Notes: generated by a model not told the origin, from the letters alone. A DNA stretch of 7,438 bases from an uncultured Chloroflexota bacterium (GCA_902827055.1 CADEHD010000100.1:1-7438); one strand, 5' to 3'. Shown: positions 1 to 6,793, counted from the stretch's first letter. Made by a program: numbers and translations.

Positions 1-560
1 ACGTCCAGCGCGTCCTCTACACGCAGTACTTCGCCGAGGGCGGGTTCGCCCTGCATCTCAACTACTGGCAGCCGGCCTCGGTGTTCGGTAGCACCGAGAC
101 CAGCCACGGCTGCTTGGGACTCCCGCTCGAGGATGCGCAGTTCCTCTGGATGTTCGCGCAGTCGGGGAGGCGCGTGCTCGTGCGCGAGTCGGGCGGTCCG
201 CAGCCGACGGTACCGCCTCCAGCTCCGACGCCCCTCCCGGTCGCGACACCCCTCGCGTCGGCCACGCCAGAGCCGACCACGCCCGGCGCCGGCGTCCGGG
301 TCGTTGCGGTCCAGGGTGGGGCACGTGGGGCCTCCGCCGTGCTCGCCGCGCGCGCTGCGCCGTCGGCGGCCTGCACGCTGACCTTCGCCGCCGCCGACGG
401 CGCGCGCCTCGAGTGGGCGGGCCTCGGGAGCCGCGTCGCCGACTCGGCTGGCTGGCTCGAGTGGAAGTGGGTCGTGGGCCCCGAGGCGCCGCCGGGCGCG
501 GGGCGCCTCACCGTCACGTGCGCGAGCGGAGCCGACTCGGTGGAGTTCGTGATCCGCTAG
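1..560 (+). CDS. L,D-transpeptidase (YkuD family), C-terminal part, with C-terminal beta-sandwich-like domain
   Basis: The reading frame enters from the left edge (first full codon at 3) and ends at TAG 558-560, so the N-terminus is missing. Counting codons from 3, residues 13-37 carry the end of a YkuD catalytic domain: a histidine at 18 in a GGFALH context, then 15 residues later SHGC (34-37), with Cys37 as the expected nucleophile. By family knowledge these enzymes make 3-3 peptidoglycan cross-links or attach proteins to the wall, outside the membrane. The residue two after the catalytic Cys, usually Arg or Asn, is Gly (SHGCLG). A proline/threonine-rich linker follows (about 66-96), then a roughly 90-residue segment with alternating hydrophobic residues, two cysteines (124 and 173) and a WLEWKW stretch. 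This looks like an Ig-like extracellular domain that could bind wall or another protein. The family call is firm; the role of the tail is inference. Confidence 0.87.
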   Translation, partial: VQRVLYTQYFAEGGFALHLNYWQPASVFGSTETSHGCLGLPLEDAQFLWMFAQSGRRVLVRESGGPQPTVPPPAPTPLPVATPLASATPEPTTPGAGVRVVAVQGGARGASAVLAARAAPSAACTLTFAAADGARLEWAGLGSRVADSAGWLEWKWVVGPEAPPGAGRLTVTCASGADSVEFVIR

Positions 561-636
561 CCAGAGCGCGCCTCTTATCAGCGGCATGCCCAGGGCCTAG
601 GCTTCGCTTCGTGACATTCGCCTCGTGACGTAGGTG

Positions 637-642
637 AGGAGG
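637..642 (+). promoter_or_regulatory. Ribosome binding site AGGAGG that decides the dehydrogenase start
   Basis: A perfect AGGAGG lies 6 nt before the GTG at 649. The frame is also open from a GTG at 634, but that start would place this motif inside the coding region. The 649 start puts the conserved GKLEGKVAIVTG at the usual position for the family. Confidence 0.8.
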
Positions 643-648
643 CTGCCG

Positions 649-1497
649 GTGGGCAAGCTCGAGGGCAAGGTCGCGATCGTGACGGGAGCGAGCCGCGGCA
701 TCGGCCAGGGCATCGCCGAGCTCTTCGCGAGCGAGGGGGCACGCGTCATCTGTGCAGCCCGGACGCTGCACGAGGGCGATCACATGCTCGCGGGGTCGCT
801 CGACCGAACCGTCACCCGGATCCGCGAGGCGGGAGGCGACGCCACGGCCGTGACTGTCGACGTATCCGACGAAGCGAGCTGCTATCAGCTCGTCGAGGTG
901 GCGCGGCAAACCTACGGGCCAGTCGACGTGCTCGTGAACAACGCCGCGCTCAACTACTACATCCCGGTCGTCGACTACCCGACGGCGCGGTGGTTGCGAG
1001 GCTTCTCCGTGAACCTCCACGGCCCGTTCATGCTCTCGAAGGCGGTGCTCCCGGACATGCTCGCGCGGCGGAGCGGCTCGATCGTGAGCATCTCCTCGGT
1101 GGCGGCCATTGGACCCGGTCGCGGCCCCTACGAGGGCAACCAGGCGCGGCCCGGCGGCACGATGTACGGCGCGTCGAAGGCTGCCCTCGAGCGGTTCACC
1201 CAGGGTCTCGCTCAGGAGGTGTACGACCACGGGGTGACCGTTGCCTGCGTCTCCCCGGGCGTGGGCGTCGCGACCGAGGGGACGGTGCACTTCGGGATCA
1301 GCAAGAGCCTCGATGATCCCGATCGCGAGCCGATGTCGATGATGACGCGCGCGGTATTGCTGCTCGCCACCGAACCGCTCGACCGCGTGACGGGCCGCGT
1401 CACCTACAGCCAGCAGATCCTGCAGGAGTTCGGCTGGATCGAGGCGGGGCAGGGCCTGGGCGTCGACCGGCGCGGCTCCGGCTACTCCGAAATCTAG
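649..1497 (+). CDS. Short-chain dehydrogenase/reductase (classical SDR), NAD(P)-dependent
   Basis: This is a 282-residue cytoplasmic oxidoreductase with a complete classical SDR signature. The cofactor motif TGASRGIG is at 12-19, NNAA at 97-100, and the catalytic tetrad appears as Asn122, Ser150, Tyr173 and Lys177 (YGASK). Arg16 and Arg38 sit where basic residues favour NADP(H) in related enzymes, so NADP use is an inference. Two features stand out. There is an insertion after the second beta strand (about 39-60), of the kind seen in HSDL2-like SDRs. The gap between catalytic Ser and Tyr is 23 residues rather than the 13 of FabG, with a Gly/Pro-rich GPGRGPYEGN segment that probably shapes the substrate pocket. 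The C-terminus is extended past the usual Rossmann end. The substrate cannot be read from sequence. The sulfurtransferase gene follows after 11 bp and is probably cotranscribed. Confidence 0.92.
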   Translation: MGKLEGKVAIVTGASRGIGQGIAELFASEGARVICAARTLHEGDHMLAGSLDRTVTRIREAGGDATAVTVDVSDEASCYQLVEVARQTYGPVDVLVNNAALNYYIPVVDYPTARWLRGFSVNLHGPFMLSKAVLPDMLARRSGSIVSISSVAAIGPGRGPYEGNQARPGGTMYGASKAALERFTQGLAQEVYDHGVTVACVSPGVGVATEGTVHFGISKSLDDPDREPMSMMTRAVLLLATEPLDRVTGRVTYSQQILQEFGWIEAGQGLGVDRRGSGYSEI

Positions 1498-1501
1498 GAG
1501 G
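1496..1501 (+). promoter_or_regulatory. Ribosome binding site AGGAGG overlapping the upstream stop codon
   Basis: AGGAGG begins inside the TAG stop of the dehydrogenase (1495-1497) and ends 7 nt before the GTG start of the sulfurtransferase. The overlap ties the two genes into one transcript and allows coupled translation. It also supports the GTG at 1509 as the start. Confidence 0.8.
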
Positions 1502-1508
1502 TCCAGCG

Positions 1509-2378
1509 GTGCAGGACTCCGACGTGCACGAGGCTCGTCCCATCGTCACTGTCGAGTGGTTGGCGGGCCACCTCGAGGACCCGGAGGTCGTGGTCCTCGA
1601 GGTCTCCTCGACGGAGCTCGCGGAATCGCGCTACGCGCGCGCCGGTCACATCCCGGGCGCGTCGTTCGCGTGGTGGAAGGACCTCTGCTGGCACGAGTCG
1701 GATCGCGAATTCCCGACGCCCGAGGTCATGGCCGCCCGGCTCCGCGCCCTCGGCGTTTCCGAGGGTTCGCGTCTCGTGCTCGTGGGCGACCCCATCCAGT
1801 TCGCCACATACGCGTTCTGGGTGCTGACGCTCACGGGACTCGATCACGGCGCCGTCGTTCTCGATGGCGGGCGGCGGCTGTGGGAACAGCGGGGCCTGCC
1901 GCTCGTCGAGGACCCCGTGCCGACCGTGGCACCCGGCGACATTCAGCCGCGCGCGGCCTCGGATACGTCGCGCGTGGGTCGCGACGACGTGCTGGCCCAC
2001 CTACAGGACCCGGCGCGCGTCCTGCTCGACATGCGTACCGACGAGGAGTACTCGGGTGAGCGCGTGTCGCCCCGCTCGATGATGGCCACCGACCACGGCG
2101 CGGAGCGCAAGGGGCGCATTCCCGGCGCGCGCCACCTCTACTTCGAGCGCCTGCTGGCGGACGACGGCGCGTTCCTGCCGTCGAGCGCGATCTCGGCACA
2201 GTTCGCCTCGGTCGGCGTGAGCCCCGGGGACGATCTGGTGGCGTATTGCCGGTTGTCGCATCGCGCGACACTCGGCTGGTTCGCCGCGACGCGACTCGCG
2301 GGATGGCCGGGCGTGCGTGTCTACGACGGCTCATGGACCGAGTGGGGTTCGATCGTCGGGTTCCCCATCGAGCGCTGA
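1509..2378 (+). CDS. Tandem-domain rhodanese: thiosulfate/3-mercaptopyruvate sulfurtransferase
   Basis: The protein has 289 residues, the usual length for two-domain sulfurtransferases, which move a sulfane sulfur from thiosulfate or 3-mercaptopyruvate to a thiol or cyanide acceptor through a cysteine persulfide. The N-terminal rhodanese domain (about 12-125) shows the GHIPGA motif but has Asp94 where an active cysteine would lie, as expected for the non-catalytic domain. The C-terminal domain (about 150-289) shows LLDMRTDEEYSG, a second RIPGA motif near 203-207 and the active loop CRLSHRAT with Cys247. It ends in YDGSWTEWG, typical of actinobacterial CysA/SseA-type enzymes. The loop is neither the CRKGVT of classical thiosulfate enzymes nor the CG(S/T)GVT of mercaptopyruvate enzymes, so donor specificity is uncertain. 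There is no signal peptide, so it is cytoplasmic. It is the second gene of a pair with the dehydrogenase. Confidence 0.92.
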   Translation: MQDSDVHEARPIVTVEWLAGHLEDPEVVVLEVSSTELAESRYARAGHIPGASFAWWKDLCWHESDREFPTPEVMAARLRALGVSEGSRLVLVGDPIQFATYAFWVLTLTGLDHGAVVLDGGRRLWEQRGLPLVEDPVPTVAPGDIQPRAASDTSRVGRDDVLAHLQDPARVLLDMRTDEEYSGERVSPRSMMATDHGAERKGRIPGARHLYFERLLADDGAFLPSSAISAQFASVGVSPGDDLVAYCRLSHRATLGWFAATRLAGWPGVRVYDGSWTEWGSIVGFPIER

Positions 2379-2384
2379 CGGGCG

Positions 2385-2399
2385 GCGCTCGGCGAGCGC
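2385..2399. terminator. Short GC hairpin between convergent genes, possible bidirectional terminator
   Basis: GCGCTC-GGC-GAGCGC forms a perfect 6-bp stem with a 3-nt loop. It starts 7 nt after the sulfurtransferase stop and lies 3 nt beyond the stop of the facing sortase gene. There is no T-run on either side, so this would be a U-tract-less terminator, which is plausible in high-GC genomes. Chance formation is also possible at this base composition. Confidence 0.4.
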
Positions 2400-2401
2400 G
2401 C

Positions 2402-3109
2402 TCAGCCGGGCGTTTCCACCCCGGTCCGCCTCGCGACCACCACCACGCGGTGCGAGTAGTCGTAGCCATCGAAGTAGCCGCCGCACGTGATCAGGGTCGT
2501 GATTTCGCCGTCGACGGGCGCGAGGACCTGGCGCATGTCCAGGCTCGCGAGTGGCACCATCTCGTTGGTGAGCACGGCGTAGTGCAGCAGGGTGCCGTCC
2601 TGGAGACGGATGAGCACCTCGTCATCCGGCTGGAGTCGATGGAGCCCCGCGAAGACTGCCGGACCGTGCCGGATGTAGTCGACGTGCGCTGAGAAGACGG
2701 CATTGCCTCCCATACCCGGCTTCGCCGTGAAGTCGTACCACGCGACCTGGTACGGGTTGTACGGGAGGTCCATGTAGCCGTTGCGTACGTTCATCGGGAC
2801 CAGCGGTGCGCCCGCGACGCGGATCGATGGCATCGAGATGCTGAGCACCGGCGCCTCGAAGGTTGGGAGGGGCTCCGGCGTGGGGAGCGGTGTCGGCGCT
2901 GGAGTGGGTTCGCTACGCGGCTCGGCAGGAGGGCCTGCCGCCGGGATGGGGCTGGTTGTCTGCGCCGTCGTGTCCGCCGTGCGTGCCACGCGTGTCGTGA
3001 GGTCGCGCGCCGCCTCGCCGCTGGCGCACGCGGCCATGGCGCACGCCGCGGCGAGCACGAGGATCGACAGCCCAGAGCGTTGCATGTTCAGGGAGATCAC
3101 CTGCTTCAC
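2402..3109 (-). CDS. Sortase, class E/F-like, exported with a possible lipoprotein signal
   Basis: The frame gives 235 residues from GTG at 3109; AGGTGG lies just upstream (3 nt gap). An internal ATG at residue 9 would also give a sensible signal peptide. The N-terminus has a hydrophobic stretch (14-28, SILVLAAACAMAAC) with two candidate lipobox cysteines, Cys23 and Cys28. A long Pro/Thr/Glu linker (about 54-82) would hold the catalytic domain away from the membrane. The catalytic domain (about 86-228) has the sortase triad: His142 in SAHVDY, Cys209 in TLITCGG and Arg221 in SHRVVVVA. Sortases cleave a C-terminal sorting signal and join the protein to a wall or pilus nucleophile outside the cell. 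No sorting-signal substrate is encoded in the window, so this would act as a housekeeping or stand-alone enzyme. The compact domain and the TCGG context favour class F; class E is the alternative. Confidence 0.88.
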   Translation of the reverse strand: MKQVISLNMQRSGLSILVLAAACAMAACASGEAARDLTTRVARTADTTAQTTSPIPAAGPPAEPRSEPTPAPTPLPTPEPLPTFEAPVLSISMPSIRVAGAPLVPMNVRNGYMDLPYNPYQVAWYDFTAKPGMGGNAVFSAHVDYIRHGPAVFAGLHRLQPDDEVLIRLQDGTLLHYAVLTNEMVPLASLDMRQVLAPVDGEITTLITCGGYFDGYDYSHRVVVVARRTGVETPG

Positions 3110-3255
3110 GACCCACCTGGGGCGGGCTCAGGCCGACGCGTTTCGTGGGCGACGCGCGTCCGTCGCGAGGTACTTCCGGGGAGGAGGGCGCTGCAAGCGT
3201 TCCGCAGGATACCAGCCGACGGCCGATTCGTACCTGCACCACGAGGAGCTCGTCG
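3110..3255. other. Divergent intergenic region between sortase and MFS genes
   Basis: This 146-bp stretch should contain promoters for both divergent genes. I see no clear -35/-10 pair on either strand. It holds a 6-bp inverted repeat, GCGACG-CGCGTC-CGTCGC (3149-3166), which could be an operator or a chance feature of the base composition. Confidence 0.4.
3243..3248 (+). promoter_or_regulatory. Ribosome binding site GAGGAG for the MFS transporter
   Basis: GAGGAG lies 7 nt before the ATG at 3256. It is the best start signal in a frame that is open further upstream. A later in-frame GTG at 3364, closer to the first membrane helix, has only a weak purine tract before it. Confidence 0.6.
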
Positions 3256-4593
3256 ATGCTCACAACGCGCGGTGTTCCGAGTCGGGGCAGTCCGCTGGCG
3301 GTCGTCGCGGAGACAGGCGATGCTCGCGACACCGATGTGCCGCGGGAAGTGCGAGGGCAGGCCGTGGCGGAACGTCACCGCTACCGATGGATGATGCTGG
3401 CGCTGCTGTGCCTCGGGTACGGGTCGTTCGGCCTCGTGAGTGCGTCCCTGGCGCCGCTGCTGTCGCCCATCCTCAGCGACACGGGCATGACGCGCAGCCA
3501 GATGGGGATCGTCCTCGGATCGTGGCAGTTCGTGTACCTCGTGATGGCGGTCCCGGTCGGGATGCTGGTGGATCGCTTCGGACTGCGGCTGACGATGTTC
3601 GCTGGCATCGCGTTGGTCGCGCTCTCCGAGGTGCTGCGAGCCGGCGCCGGTGGCTATGCCACGATGCTCACGGCCGTCATGGTGTTCGGCCTCGGTGGGC
3701 CGTTCATCTCAGTGGGTGCGCCGAAGCTCGCCGCGACGTGGTTCCACCGTGACGAGGCGGGGCTCGCTCTCGGCGTGTACACCGTCTCCCCCTCCGTCGG
3801 CAGCATGATCGCCACCTCGACGGCGAACAGCCTGCTGATGCCACTTACCGGCGACAGCTGGCGGATGACGTTGCTTATCTTCGCCGCCGTGGCGCTCGCG
3901 GCCGCCCTCGCGTGGGGGCTCTTCTCGAGGGACTCGCCGATCGCGCCCGTGCCCGTGCAGGGGAGCCGAGCTCCGGGCGTCGTCGAGGGCTTTCGCCGGC
4001 TCGCGAGGATCCGGGTGATGCAGGTGGTACTCCTGATGGCGGTCGGTTGCTTCCTCTTCAACCACAGCATCACCAACTGGCTGCCGGAGATCCTGCGCAG
4101 CCGCTCGATGTCCGCCAGCGAGGCGGGTTTCTGGGCGTCGGTTCCGACGCTCGTCGCCATCGGGGGCGCGCTGGTTGTGCCGCGCTACACCTCGGAGCGA
4201 TGGCTGGCGTGGGTGCAGGTCTCGGTGTTCGCGCTGTGGGCCTGCGGCGCCCTGTTGCTGGCAGTGGGTGAGGGCGTACTGCTCTACGTCGGTCTGGTCT
4301 GCATCGGGATCGGCCGAGGTGCGGCCACACCGCTGCTGATGCTCACCCTGCTCCGCTCGAGTGCCATCGGTCCGCTGCTCATGGGCGCCGCGGGCGGCCT
4401 CTTCTTCACCGCGGGCGAGGTGGGTGGCGTCCTCGGCCCGACGCTCACGGGCTTTCTCGCGGATTGGACCGGCTCGTACGCCCTCGGTCTGCAGGCACTC
4501 GCGGCAGTGAGCGTGGTGCTTGCCGGGCTCGCGCTCCTGCTCGGCATCGAGCTTCGCCGCACGGCGGTCTCGGGGCGCGCGACCGAGGCGTGA
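3256..4593 (+). CDS. Major facilitator superfamily (MFS) transporter, 12 helices
   Basis: From ATG 3256 the protein has 445 residues. After a polar N-terminal segment of about 44 residues I count twelve hydrophobic helices in two blocks of six, split by a polar loop near residues 222-250. The MFS motif A is clear between helices 2 and 3: GMLVDRFGLR at 102-111, with Asp106 and Arg111 (family consensus GxLaDrxGrr). The second half has GEVGGVLGPTLTGFLAD in helix 11, a common pattern in MFS drug and organic-anion carriers. It would move a small solute across the inner membrane by proton coupling or uniport; the substrate cannot be told. The long N-terminal tail is unusual, so the true start may be the GTG at 3364. 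It diverges from the sortase and converges on the metalloprotease with a 34-bp gap, so it is probably transcribed alone. Confidence 0.9.
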   Translation: MLTTRGVPSRGSPLAVVAETGDARDTDVPREVRGQAVAERHRYRWMMLALLCLGYGSFGLVSASLAPLLSPILSDTGMTRSQMGIVLGSWQFVYLVMAVPVGMLVDRFGLRLTMFAGIALVALSEVLRAGAGGYATMLTAVMVFGLGGPFISVGAPKLAATWFHRDEAGLALGVYTVSPSVGSMIATSTANSLLMPLTGDSWRMTLLIFAAVALAAALAWGLFSRDSPIAPVPVQGSRAPGVVEGFRRLARIRVMQVVLLMAVGCFLFNHSITNWLPEILRSRSMSASEAGFWASVPTLVAIGGALVVPRYTSERWLAWVQVSVFALWACGALLLAVGEGVLLYVGLVCIGIGRGAATPLLMLTLLRSSAIGPLLMGAAGGLFFTAGEVGGVLGPTLTGFLADWTGSYALGLQALAAVSVVLAGLALLLGIELRRTAVSGRATEA

Positions 4594-4627
4594 TCGATCC
4601 TGATCCAGGTCGTGCCGGTGCGGGCGG

Positions 4628-5599
4628 TTACGTCCCGCAGCGAGCGTAGAACGGTGTGGCCTCGGGAAGGGTGGCCGGGAACGCGGCGTTTGCCTGCGCC
4701 GGCGCGCCCACGATGAACAGCGCCCACTGGCCGCCCCGGAGGACGCCAATGACCTCGGCACGGCACCCGGCGGTACCGAGGCCCGCGACAATGTCGCTAC
4801 CGGACGCCGCGGCCGGGGTCACGAGGAGCCCGCTCGCGCCCGCCGGCGGGATCGATCCGAACGCGACGCTGCGGCGCGTGCCGTACAGCGACTGGAGTGC
4901 CTGACGGTCTTCCTCGCTGGGTGTGGTGACGCAGCTCGCGAGGACGTTCGGGTTGAAGCTCGCGAACATGAGGTCGTTCGGCGTCGTGCTGTGGCCCAGC
5001 CCCAGCGCGTGTCCGAGCTCGTGGTGGATTACGGCGCGGAGGCATTGCCTTGGGATCTCCAGGGCGTAGCGCACACTGAGGGTCAGGTCTGCCTCGACGA
5101 AGGTCTTCTCCGCTCCGCCCAGGGTCGTCCGCCAGCGGCCGACCGTCGCGGCGGCGCGATTCGAGTCGGTCACGTTGAGGTCCTGGCTCCATCCCACCTC
5201 GTTGCGGAAGTTGCCGAAGACCTGCGCGTCCGGACAGTCGCCCGAGATCTGCACGGTGATGCCCGCGTCCTGGCGGCTCCAGGTCGCCGCGGCCTCCGCG
5301 ATCATCGCGCGGAAGTCGGCGTCCGCGAGGCCTGCCGGCCGCCCGACCGGCGCAATGCAGAAGGTCACCGTGCCGCCGACCCATCGTGCCGGGGGAGGAC
5401 CGCAGCCAACGCTGCCCGTCGTCGCGTTGTCGCAGTCCGAGAAGAACCCGATCTGCTCCGGGGCCACCTCGCGCACGGTGGTGGTGGGGGCGATCGTTGC
5501 GGACAGGACTCGCGTCGGTGGCGCTCCGCGGTCGAGGACCAGGGCCAGTCCGACCACGGCCAGTGCGAGCAGCAGCCTCGAGAGCTTCGATCCGTTCAT
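4628..5599 (-). CDS. Secreted matrixin-like zinc metalloprotease (metzincin)
   Basis: The frame gives 323 residues from ATG 5599, with AAGGA 6 nt upstream. The N-terminus is a signal peptide or anchor: Lys5 and Arg8, then a hydrophobic run at 9-22. The catalytic zinc site HELGHALGLGH spans 193-203 (ligands His193, His197, His203; general base Glu194). Met211 in NDLMF forms the Met-turn eight residues later, which is diagnostic of the metzincin/matrixin clan. Family members cut extracellular proteins. I see eight cysteines (56, 66, 81, 122, 186, 223, 279, 321), an even number consistent with up to four disulfides in an exported protein. Catalytic sequence ends near residue 240; residues 241-323 form a tail that I cannot assign. 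No obvious propeptide cysteine switch (PRCGxPD) is present. It follows the MDR gene on the same strand by 80 bp, so it may have its own promoter. Confidence 0.9.
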   Translation of the reverse strand: MNGSKLSRLLLALAVVGLALVLDRGAPPTRVLSATIAPTTTVREVAPEQIGFFSDCDNATTGSVGCGPPPARWVGGTVTFCIAPVGRPAGLADADFRAMIAEAAATWSRQDAGITVQISGDCPDAQVFGNFRNEVGWSQDLNVTDSNRAAATVGRWRTTLGGAEKTFVEADLTLSVRYALEIPRQCLRAVIHHELGHALGLGHSTTPNDLMFASFNPNVLASCVTTPSEEDRQALQSLYGTRRSVAFGSIPPAGASGLLVTPAAASGSDIVAGLGTAGCRAEVIGVLRGGQWALFIVGAPAQANAAFPATLPEATPFYARCGT

Positions 5600-5635
5600 G
5601 GGGCATCCTTACGCAACACGTGCCGGGCCGCATTC

Positions 5636-5678
5636 CCTCGCGGTCCGAGGTCGTTTTCGCCGCCAGTGGGTGGTGGCG
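5636..5678 (-). terminator. Two weak hairpins after the MDR stop codon
   Basis: Just past the MDR stop there is a 5-bp stem CGCCA/TGGCG (5661-5665 with 5674-5678), followed in transcription by GCGAAAACGA. A second 5-bp stem, CCTCG/CGAGG, lies at 5636-5650. Neither has a proper U-tract. They may weaken read-through into the metalloprotease gene, but short stems like these are common by chance here. Confidence 0.25.
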
Positions 5679-5679
5679 C

Positions 5680-6657
5680 TCACGCCATCCGGATCAGCAC
5701 CTTGCCCGTCGTGCGGCCGGCCGCCATCTCCTCGAGGGCGTCCGGCACGCCCTCGAGGGGCCACGTGTTGCCGATGTGCGGCACAAGCTGCCCCGCGCGA
5801 TGGAGGGCGAACAGGTCGGACATGCGCGCGGTGTACTCGGCCTGGTCACGCAGGTAGTCGCCGAGTCCGGGCCGCGTGAAGGAGATCGACCCTGCGCGCT
5901 GCAGGAGCGTCGTATCGAGGGTGGTCACGGGGCCGGAGGCCGCACCGTACAGGACGCACGTCCCGCGTCGGCGCGTAGCCGCGATCGACTGCTCGATCGT
6001 GGCGGCGCCGACCGCGTCGTACACCACGTCGGCGCCTGCGCCGCCAGTCGCCTCGTGCACGGCCTCGAGGACGTCACGTTCGCCTCGATTGATGACGACC
6101 TGCGCGCCCAGCGTCCGGGCGAGCGCCACCTTGTCCTCGCTTCCCACTGTCGCGATCACGCGCGCGCCTCGCGCGACGGCGATCTGCACCAGGAGGTGCC
6201 CGACGCCCCCGGCTGCGGCGTAGATGAGGCAGGTGTGGCCCGCGCCCAGCGCGAAGCTGTCATTCGCGAGGTAGTGCGCCGTGGCCCCCTGCACCATGAG
6301 GGCGACAGCCACGTCGTCGGTGATGTCGTCGGGAATCGGGACGGCGCGCCATGCTGGAACGGCAGCGACCGTGGCGAATGCGCCAGGGACGGGGTGCCAG
6401 TAGACAACTCGCGTGCCGACCGCGATGCCCTCGACGTCTGGTCCGAGCGCGGCCACTACGCCGGCCGCCTCGACGCCGGGGACGAACGGCGGCTCGGTCC
6501 GCGGAGCTGCCCCCGTGACCATGCCGACGTCGGCGAAGTTCACCCCTGCCACCGAGGTGCGGACGAGGATCTCGCCGGTTCGCGGCTCCGGTGTCGACAC
6601 CTCCTCGACGCGTACGGCGTCGACGGGGCCAAAGGCACGGACGACTGCCGCACGCAC
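5680..6657 (-). CDS. Zinc-free MDR oxidoreductase, quinone oxidoreductase (QOR) type
   Basis: The 325-residue length matches NADPH:quinone reductases of the medium-chain dehydrogenase/reductase superfamily. The N-terminal GroES-like domain (1-115) has GVNFADV (38-44, with Asn40) and VPGVEAAGVV (59-68), typical of the QOR branch. The cysteine zinc ligand of alcohol dehydrogenases is absent. The Rossmann domain has the dinucleotide-binding motif AAAGGVG at 147-153. The chain ends in GKVLIRM, the usual QOR finish. Such cytoplasmic enzymes reduce quinones or the double bond of enals and enones with NADPH; the exact substrate is not visible. The start is GTG at 6657, with GGGAGG about 10 nt upstream, slightly far but the only reasonable choice. 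It lies 226 bp downstream of the amidase stop and upstream of the metalloprotease, all on the same strand. Confidence 0.93.
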   Translation of the reverse strand: MRAAVVRAFGPVDAVRVEEVSTPEPRTGEILVRTSVAGVNFADVGMVTGAAPRTEPPFVPGVEAAGVVAALGPDVEGIAVGTRVVYWHPVPGAFATVAAVPAWRAVPIPDDITDDVAVALMVQGATAHYLANDSFALGAGHTCLIYAAAGGVGHLLVQIAVARGARVIATVGSEDKVALARTLGAQVVINRGERDVLEAVHEATGGAGADVVYDAVGAATIEQSIAATRRRGTCVLYGAASGPVTTLDTTLLQRAGSISFTRPGLGDYLRDQAEYTARMSDLFALHRAGQLVPHIGNTWPLEGVPDALEEMAAGRTTGKVLIRMA

Positions 6658-6793
6658 GTTCGCCGACCCTCCCAGCGAGCTCGGTGTGAGCCGCCAGTCG
6701 AGTCTAGCCGGTGGTTCGTGGCCTGCGGTCGGACGGCGAGCGCGGGGGCGGCGCTGGCGGGGCGCGTCGTCGCTCCGGACTCGACGTTGCGGA

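Noticed and set aside
514..1290. A 258-codon minus-strand frame opposite the dehydrogenase
   Set aside because: The His/Arg/Asp-rich translation has no domain features, while the opposite strand has the full SDR motif set.
2781..3752. A 323-codon plus-strand frame opposite the sortase N-terminus and running into the MFS gene
   Set aside because: It covers the antisense of the Pro/Thr linker and a shifted frame of the transporter. No motif supports it.
3709..4791. A 360-codon open frame on the minus strand opposite the MFS gene
   Set aside because: It is an Arg/Ala/Glu-rich low-complexity translation opposite a convincing membrane protein, and it overlaps the end of the metalloprotease gene. 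It is a composition artefact.
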